Assembly: GCA_902482615.1 (NCBI GenBank)
Contig: CABTAA010000037.1
Location: 1 to 11,013 of the forward strand
Origin: an uncultured Collinsella sp.
GTDB taxonomy: Bacteria > Actinomycetota > Coriobacteriia > Coriobacteriales > Coriobacteriaceae
Length of the DNA: 11,013 bases
Reading direction: 5' to 3'
A program made the position numbers and the translations under genes. The notes under the pieces were generated by a model. It did no database searches. It worked only from the letters and a program-made list of their open reading frames with translations, and was not told the origin of the DNA. Shown piece after piece: positions 6,108-11,013 of the stretch; the stretch's first letter is position 1; the number at the start of each line of letters is the position of its first letter.

Positions 6108-6940
6108 GAAAGATCGTATCGGTTCTGAGCGCCGCTGTGCTTACGCTTACGCTGTGCGCCTGTTCTTCGGGATCTTCGACCTCTTCCATTACCGTGGCCG
6201 GCTCCACGACCTGCCTTCCTATCGCCGAGATTGCGGCCGAGGGCTTTAAGGAGGAGACCGGCATCGACGTGCTCGTTTCCGGTTTGGGTTCTTCCGCTGG
6301 GATCGAGGCCGTCAGCGCCGGCACGGCCGATATCGCCAGCTCCTCCCGTGGACTCAATGCCGACGAACAGGATCTGGGCCTGACTCCCATCGTCATTGCC
6401 CACGACGGTATTGCGGTCATCGTGAACGACGACAACCCCGTCGATAACCTCTCGACCGAGCAGCTCCGCGATATCTACGCCGGCAAGATTACCAATTGGA
6501 AAGAGGTCGGTGGCGAGGACCTGAGGATTCAGGTCATCAACCGAGACGAGGCGTCCGGTACGCGCGAGGCCTTCCGTACCATCGTGATGGATGGCACGCC
6601 GTTCGATCGCCGCTCGGCCGTTCTTTCGGGTACGGGCCAGGTGCGCGACGTGGTATCTCGTTCGCGTGGGGCCATCGGCTACATTTCGCTGGGCTTCGTC
6701 GATAGCCTCAACGCCAAGACCTCGGTCAAGGCCGTCTCGGTCAATCATGTTGAGGCGTCCGAGAAGACGGTCGCGAGTGGCGGCTATCCCATCTCGCGCG
6801 ACCTTTACTTCTTTGTGAAGGGTGCGCCTTCGCAGCAGGCGCAGGATTACATCGACTATGTGACGTCCGAAAAGATGGACAAGCAGATTCGCGAGGCGGG
6901 CTTTATTCCCGTCACCAACGACGAGAAGGGGAGTGAGTAG
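6104..6940 (+). CDS. pstS: Phosphate ABC transporter substrate-binding lipoprotein PstS
   Basis: PstS captures phosphate outside the membrane and delivers it to PstCA. This 278-residue protein begins with a lipoprotein signal: basic MRK, a hydrophobic stretch, and the lipobox L17-C18-A19-C20, with Cys20 as the probable lipidated residue. A Ser/Gly linker follows. Phosphate-contact segments are visible as AGSTT (32-36), GSSAG (62-66), SSSR (79-82), AHDG (99-102) and ASGTREAF (150-157). YAGKITNWKEVGG and GAIGYISLGFV are further PstS marks. The size matches the compact PstS proteins of Gram-positive bacteria. The ATG overlaps the pgeF stop (ATGA) and no clear Shine-Dalgarno sequence precedes it, so translation probably depends on pgeF. 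pstC starts one base after its stop. Confidence 0.96.
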   Translation: MRKIVSVLSAAVLTLTLCACSSGSSTSSITVAGSTTCLPIAEIAAEGFKEETGIDVLVSGLGSSAGIEAVSAGTADIASSSRGLNADEQDLGLTPIVIAHDGIAVIVNDDNPVDNLSTEQLRDIYAGKITNWKEVGGEDLRIQVINRDEASGTREAFRTIVMDGTPFDRRSAVLSGTGQVRDVVSRSRGAIGYISLGFVDSLNAKTSVKAVSVNHVEASEKTVASGGYPISRDLYFFVKGAPSQQAQDYIDYVTSEKMDKQIREAGFIPVTNDEKGSE

Positions 6941-6941
6941 C

Positions 6942-7865
6942 ATGGAAGCACAGGAAAACTCCCAGACTGAGCAGAATGTTCAGACGCCCAAGAAGCGCGA
7001 GCTGGCGCTCGTATCGCGCAGTACCTATATCAAGGAGAAGGCGCTGCAGTGGATCTTCTTTGCCTGCGCGTTCTTGGCGGTCGTTACCGTCATCCTGATT
7101 TTTGTCTTTACCACGTACTCGGCGCTGCCCGTCTTTACTGACATCGGTCTGGCGGACTTCTTTAGCTTTACGTGGGCGCCCTCTGAGGGCCACTACGGCA
7201 TCATGTCGCTGCTTGCCGGCTCAGGTCTGGTGACCGTCGGTGCGCTCGCCATGGGCGTGCCGCTAGGTGTGGGTACGGCCGTATACCTGGTCGAGATCGC
7301 CGGCAAGCGCGTGCGCAAGCTCATCAGCCCTGCCGTCGACCTGCTGGCCGGCATCCCTTCTATCATCTACGGCTTTTTCGGCATGATCATCATCCGCCCG
7401 TTTATCGCACAACTGACCGGTGGTCTTGGTTTTGGTGCGCTGACGGCGTGGTTCGTGCTTGCCATCATGATCGTTCCTACCATCACCACGCTCACCATCG
7501 ATGCTCTCAATTCCATTCCCATGGGCATTCGCGAGGCATCCTATGCCATGGGCGCCACCAAGTGGCAGACCATCTATAAGGTCGTGTTACCTGCCGCCAA
7601 GCTGGGTATCGTGGATGCCATCGTGCTGGGTATGGGCCGTGCCATCGGCGAGACCATGGCCGTGCTCATGGTCGTGGGTAACGCCCCGGTTATTCCCGAC
7701 AGCATTGCGAGCCCCATCTCGACGCTCACGAGCCAGATTGCGCTCGACATGAGCTATTCCTCGGGTCTGCACCGCTCGGCGCTGTTTGGCATGGGCGTGG
7801 TCCTGTTTATCATCTCCGCCGCGCTGGTGGGCATCGTCCGTCTGATTTCCAAGAAGAGGGGGTAG
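6942..7865 (+). CDS. pstC: Phosphate ABC transporter permease PstC
   Basis: PstC is one of the two membrane subunits of the PstSCAB importer. This 307-residue protein has a polar N-terminal tail of about 34 residues, a first membrane helix at about 36-58 and further hydrophobic segments through to residue 298, consistent with the usual six helices. PVDLLAGIPS-type sequence is present (AVDLLAGIPSIIYGFFG, 131-147). The coupling (EAA) loop that contacts PstB is IREASYAMGATKWQT...LP (about 196-217), followed by MGRAIGETMAV (231-241), a hallmark of PstC/PstA. The start is the ATG at 6942, with GGGGAG 8 bases upstream. An in-frame GTG at 6933 overlaps that site and was not chosen. It lies 1 base after pstS and 3 bases before pstA. 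Confidence 0.96.
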   Translation: MEAQENSQTEQNVQTPKKRELALVSRSTYIKEKALQWIFFACAFLAVVTVILIFVFTTYSALPVFTDIGLADFFSFTWAPSEGHYGIMSLLAGSGLVTVGALAMGVPLGVGTAVYLVEIAGKRVRKLISPAVDLLAGIPSIIYGFFGMIIIRPFIAQLTGGLGFGALTAWFVLAIMIVPTITTLTIDALNSIPMGIREASYAMGATKWQTIYKVVLPAAKLGIVDAIVLGMGRAIGETMAVLMVVGNAPVIPDSIASPISTLTSQIALDMSYSSGLHRSALFGMGVVLFIISAALVGIVRLISKKRG

Positions 7866-7868
7866 GCT

Positions 7869-8774
7869 ATGTCCGATTCCGTTGACACGACGGTCGATAC
7901 GACCTCGTCGCGCGAGCGCATCAAGCGTGCCCTTTCCCACGGCAAGAAGGGCCGTATCAACAAGGACCTGTCAAACAAGATCATGCTCGGTGTGTTCCGC
8001 GCCGCGGCCTACATCACCACGCTGGTGCTGGTCGCTATCATCGCCTACGTGGTTGTTAACGGCTTGCCGCATATCTCGCTCGACTTTATCTTCGGTTGGC
8101 CCCAAGGCGTCAACGCCGAGGGCGGCATTTGGCCTACGATTGTCTCGACCGTCTATGTGACGGCGCTCGCCATGCTCATCTGCACGCCGATCGCCGTGCT
8201 AGCGGCCGTCTATCTGGCCGAGTACGCCAAGCAGGGCAAGGTCGTCGAGCTCATCCGTTACGCTGCCGATGCTTTGGCCTCGGTGCCCTCCATCGTTATG
8301 GGTCTGTTCGGTTATGCCTTGTTTGTCGAGGCCATGGGCCTGGGCCTTTCGATGGTCTCGGCCGCTCTGGCACTCGCGCTCTTGATGCTTCCCATCGTCA
8401 TGCGCACCACCGAAGAGGCCATTCGCGCCGTTCCACGCTATATCCGTTGGGGCGCGTACGGTCTGGGCGCCACCAAGTGGCAGGTTGTCTCCAAGATCGT
8501 GCTTCCTTCTGCCTTTGGCCGTATTGCCACAGGCATCGTCCTTGCCATCGGCCGTGCCATTGGCGAGACCGCGGTGGTGCTCTACACCATGGGCCAAGCC
8601 ATCAATCTACCTATTTCGCCGCTCGATTCCGGCCGCCCCATGACGGTTCACCTGTACCTGCTTGCCAACGACGGCATCAACATGAACGCAGCCTATGGCA
8701 CCGCGCTCTTGCTGATGGTGATCATTCTGGCCTTCAACCTGTTTGCGCGCTTCCTGTCGCGCAAGCGTCGCTAG
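7869..8774 (+). CDS. pstA: Phosphate ABC transporter permease PstA
   Basis: PstA is the second membrane subunit of the importer and pairs with PstC. It has 301 residues with a charged N-terminal tail of about 38 residues rich in Ser/Thr then Lys/Arg, a first helix at about 41-64 and further hydrophobic segments to about residue 294. Family marks are GGIWPTIVSTVYVT (85-98), YLAEYAKQGK (115-124), DALASVPSIVMGLFG (134-148), the EAA loop AIRAVPRYIRWGAYGLGATKWQ (about 184-205) and GRAIGETAVVLYTMG (228-242). The YLAEYA and ASVPSIV forms distinguish PstA from PstC. A run of G (AGGGGG) ends 6 bases before the ATG, and the gap to pstC is 3 bases. Confidence 0.96.
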   Translation: MSDSVDTTVDTTSSRERIKRALSHGKKGRINKDLSNKIMLGVFRAAAYITTLVLVAIIAYVVVNGLPHISLDFIFGWPQGVNAEGGIWPTIVSTVYVTALAMLICTPIAVLAAVYLAEYAKQGKVVELIRYAADALASVPSIVMGLFGYALFVEAMGLGLSMVSAALALALLMLPIVMRTTEEAIRAVPRYIRWGAYGLGATKWQVVSKIVLPSAFGRIATGIVLAIGRAIGETAVVLYTMGQAINLPISPLDSGRPMTVHLYLLANDGINMNAAYGTALLLMVIILAFNLFARFLSRKRR

Positions 8775-8786
8775 TTAAGGAGTCCC

Positions 8787-9590
<804 letters not shown>

Positions 9591-9641
9591 TCGGTGCGAC
9601 TAGTCCCAAGCCGATCGGATCTGGTCCGGTGCGTATTCACT

Positions 9642-9662
9642 GTGCGGGCGGCATGACCGCAC
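9642..9662 (+). other. Hairpin in the pstB-phoU gap
   Basis: GTGCGG (9642-9647) can pair with CCGCAC (9657-9662). A competing partner for the same 3' arm is GGTGCG at 9628-9633, which matches CGCACC at 9658-9663. No T-tract follows, so it is not a normal terminator. It could stabilise mRNA ends or adjust phoU expression, or be chance in GC-rich DNA. Confidence 0.25.
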
Positions 9663-9682
9663 CCAACTGATTGGAGTGAACC

Positions 9683-10540
9683 ATGCGTAAACTGTTTTCC
9701 CGTCAGCTCATCGAGGCCCGCCACGAGATGCTGAGCATCTACGAGGCCGTCGATCTGGCCCTCCACGATGCCGTGAAGGCCTATGTGACCGACGACCGCA
9801 AGCTCGCCACCAAGACCAAGAAGCGCACGCTTTCGATTGACGCACGCTGCGCCAACCTGGAGGCCGTCTGCTACAACCTGATTGCCACGCAGTCACCGGT
9901 CGCCTCCGACTTCCGCTTGCTGCAGACGATCATCTACGTCGACTTTAACCTGCAGCGCATGACCGATAAGGTTCGCCAGATTTGCCGCGCCACGCGTCAT
10001 ATGATCAAGGCCGACATCTCGCTGCCCAAGGAGCTTGTCGGCACGGTCGAGGCCGAGGCTGAGGCCGTCTACCAGGTGCTGGGCTCTTCGCTTTCTGCGC
10101 TCGTCACCAACGACATGTCCATCATCTGCAACTTGGCCGTCGAGGACGAGCCAGTGCACGCCGCCTACGAGAAGTTCTTCCGCACCTTTAACCGCATGGA
10201 CACGGGCGATTTTATGGACGACGACAGCAACTATGACGACCTGCGCCGCGCCATCATGGTATCGCGCTATCTCGATCGCATCGCCTCGATTTCCATCGAT
10301 GCCGCCTGCCGTCTGACCTTCCTGTTGACCGGACAGCGTATGACTGCCGGTGATATCGCCTGCACTGATGAGGATGAGCTCGAGAGCATGCGCGTGCCTT
10401 CGGGCGAGGGTGTTATCATGAGGCCCGCCGTCGATGCACGCTACGTTGCCAAGGTGCCCGTTAACGAGGTCAGCGAGGGTCTTCGCTACCTGCTCGATCA
10501 TCTTGAGGATGAGGACGATGGCGAGGACGACGAGGAGTAA
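9683..10540 (+). CDS. phoU: Phosphate transport/signalling regulator PhoU, divergent, with acidic C-terminal tail
   Basis: PhoU connects the Pst transporter to the PhoR-type sensor and restrains the Pho response or phosphate uptake when phosphate is plentiful. The 285 residues form two three-helix PhoU repeats: the first about 1-110 (MRKLFSRQLIEARHEML, VASDFRLLQTIIYVDFNLQRMTDKV) and the second about 120-220 (AIMVSRYLDRIASISIDAACRL). The usual metal-binding E/D-x-x-x-D motif is incomplete in both halves: QRMTD at 91-95 lacks the first acid and DRIAS at 198-202 lacks the second. About 65 residues after the second repeat exceed the usual 215-240 residue length and end in an acidic run (HLEDEDDGEDDEE). 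GGAG lies 6 bases before the ATG. Position after pstB and the fold pattern support PhoU strongly. Confidence 0.9.
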   Translation: MRKLFSRQLIEARHEMLSIYEAVDLALHDAVKAYVTDDRKLATKTKKRTLSIDARCANLEAVCYNLIATQSPVASDFRLLQTIIYVDFNLQRMTDKVRQICRATRHMIKADISLPKELVGTVEAEAEAVYQVLGSSLSALVTNDMSIICNLAVEDEPVHAAYEKFFRTFNRMDTGDFMDDDSNYDDLRRAIMVSRYLDRIASISIDAACRLTFLLTGQRMTAGDIACTDEDELESMRVPSGEGVIMRPAVDARYVAKVPVNEVSEGLRYLLDHLEDEDDGEDDEE

Positions 10541-10577
10541 GTAACCCCGTTCGTCGAAAGATTGTAAATACCTAAGT

Positions 10578-10612
10578 GAGCGCGGCCTTGCACATGCGGG
10601 GCCGCGCTCTTG
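10578..10612 (+). terminator. Hairpin terminator after phoU (weak T-tract)
   Basis: GAGCGCGGCC (10578-10587) and GGCCGCGCTC (10600-10609) are perfectly complementary over ten base pairs; two U-G pairs could extend the stem inward. Only a short TT follows (CTCTTGCG), so termination may be partial and some transcripts may run into yggS. It starts 37 bases after the phoU stop. Confidence 0.6.
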
Positions 10613-10659
10613 CGTTAGCATGGGACTACTTGTTTGGCTGTCAGCGGAGGCGATTGGCA

Positions 10660-11013
10660 ATGGATAACTATTTGGACTTGATGCGCGCTCGCCGCGAGCA
10701 GATTCTGGAACGTTTTTATGCGGCGCTCGATCGCGCGGGCCGTCCCCACGACGCCGCGAGCCTCATTGCCGTGTCCAAGACCGTTGGTGTCGATGAGACC
10801 GTTGCCGCCATCCAGGCGGGGTATCGCCATTTTGCCGAGAACCGCCCGCAGGAGCTGGTTCGCAAGCTCACGGGTCTGGCGGAGCATCCGGAGCTGCCCG
10901 AGGTGCGCTTCGATATGATCGGCAACCTGCAGACCAATAAGATCAATGCGGTGCTGGGCTCAGCCGAGCTGATTCACTCGGTGGGTTCGCTGCATCTGGC
11001 GCAGGCGATCTCG
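10660..11013 (+). CDS. yggS: YggS/PLPBP family pyridoxal-phosphate homeostasis protein (partial, cut by window edge)
   Basis: YggS (YlmE, PROSC/PLPBP) binds pyridoxal 5'-phosphate on a TIM-barrel fold and helps balance vitamin B6 and amino-acid pools; no catalytic activity is established. The frame stays open from 10660 to the window end, giving 118 N-terminal residues of a family of about 230. Family marks are LIAVSKTVG (PLP-binding Lys in VSKT, about residue 40), GYRHFAENRPQEL, FDMIGNLQTNKIN (usually IGHLQ.NK, here with Asn for His) and LIHSVGSLHLAQAI. GGAGG at 10646-10650 is 9 bases before the ATG. In many Gram-positive bacteria this gene directly follows pgeF and precedes sepF; here the pst-phoU block separates them. 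Confidence 0.92.
   Translation, partial: MDNYLDLMRARREQILERFYAALDRAGRPHDAASLIAVSKTVGVDETVAAIQAGYRHFAENRPQELVRKLTGLAEHPELPEVRFDMIGNLQTNKINAVLGSAELIHSVGSLHLAQAIS

Noticed and set aside
6050..6943. 297-residue minus-strand frame opposite pstS
   Set aside because: It is a shadow of pstS codon bias, with an Arg/Gly/Asp-rich product and no motifs.
9893..10660. 255-residue minus-strand frame opposite phoU
   Set aside because: It is antisense to phoU, runs through the terminator hairpin and shows no domain pattern.

Overview
The window is a GC-rich, densely packed chromosomal stretch in which every recognisable gene lies on the + strand. It joins part of a division and cell wall (dcw) cluster to a complete high-affinity phosphate transport operon. 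The genes suggest a Gram-positive actinobacterium. The FtsZ nucleotide loop reads GEGGGTGTG, as in mycobacterial FtsZ, no ftsA lies between ftsQ and ftsZ, and MurB is of the short CGSVFRNP type. The overall style resembles Coriobacteriia such as Collinsella; this is a judgement from memory, not a database match.

Layout: the C-terminal end of a probable murG (1-96) is followed by murC (194-1612), murB (1618-2529) and ftsQ/divIB (2486-3742), the last overlapping murB by 44 bases. An AT-rich spacer with a candidate promoter precedes ftsZ (3942-5096), which ends in a strong intrinsic terminator (5123-5155). A second regulated spacer (5156-5306) carries an 11-bp-phased CTTTACG direct repeat that resembles a PhoP/PhoB box. 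It leads into pgeF (5307-6107), pstS, pstC, pstA, pstB and phoU (9683-10540). A GC-rich hairpin closes this unit, and the start of yggS (10660 to the window edge) follows.

How the genes fit together: MurG, MurC and MurB make peptidoglycan precursors. FtsQ and FtsZ build the divisome. PgeF is thought to remove wrongly incorporated residues from peptidoglycan precursors. PstSCAB imports phosphate and PhoU links the transporter to phosphate signalling. In many Gram-positive bacteria pgeF and yggS are adjacent, downstream of ftsZ. Here the five-gene pst-phoU block sits between them, and pgeF overlaps pstS by ATGA. With the putative Pho box upstream of pgeF, this suggests that a wall-quality enzyme is co-expressed with phosphate-starvation genes. 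That link is the most interesting point in the window.

No mobile element, CRISPR array, RNA gene or defence-type cassette was seen, and no stretch longer than about 210 bases lacks a gene.
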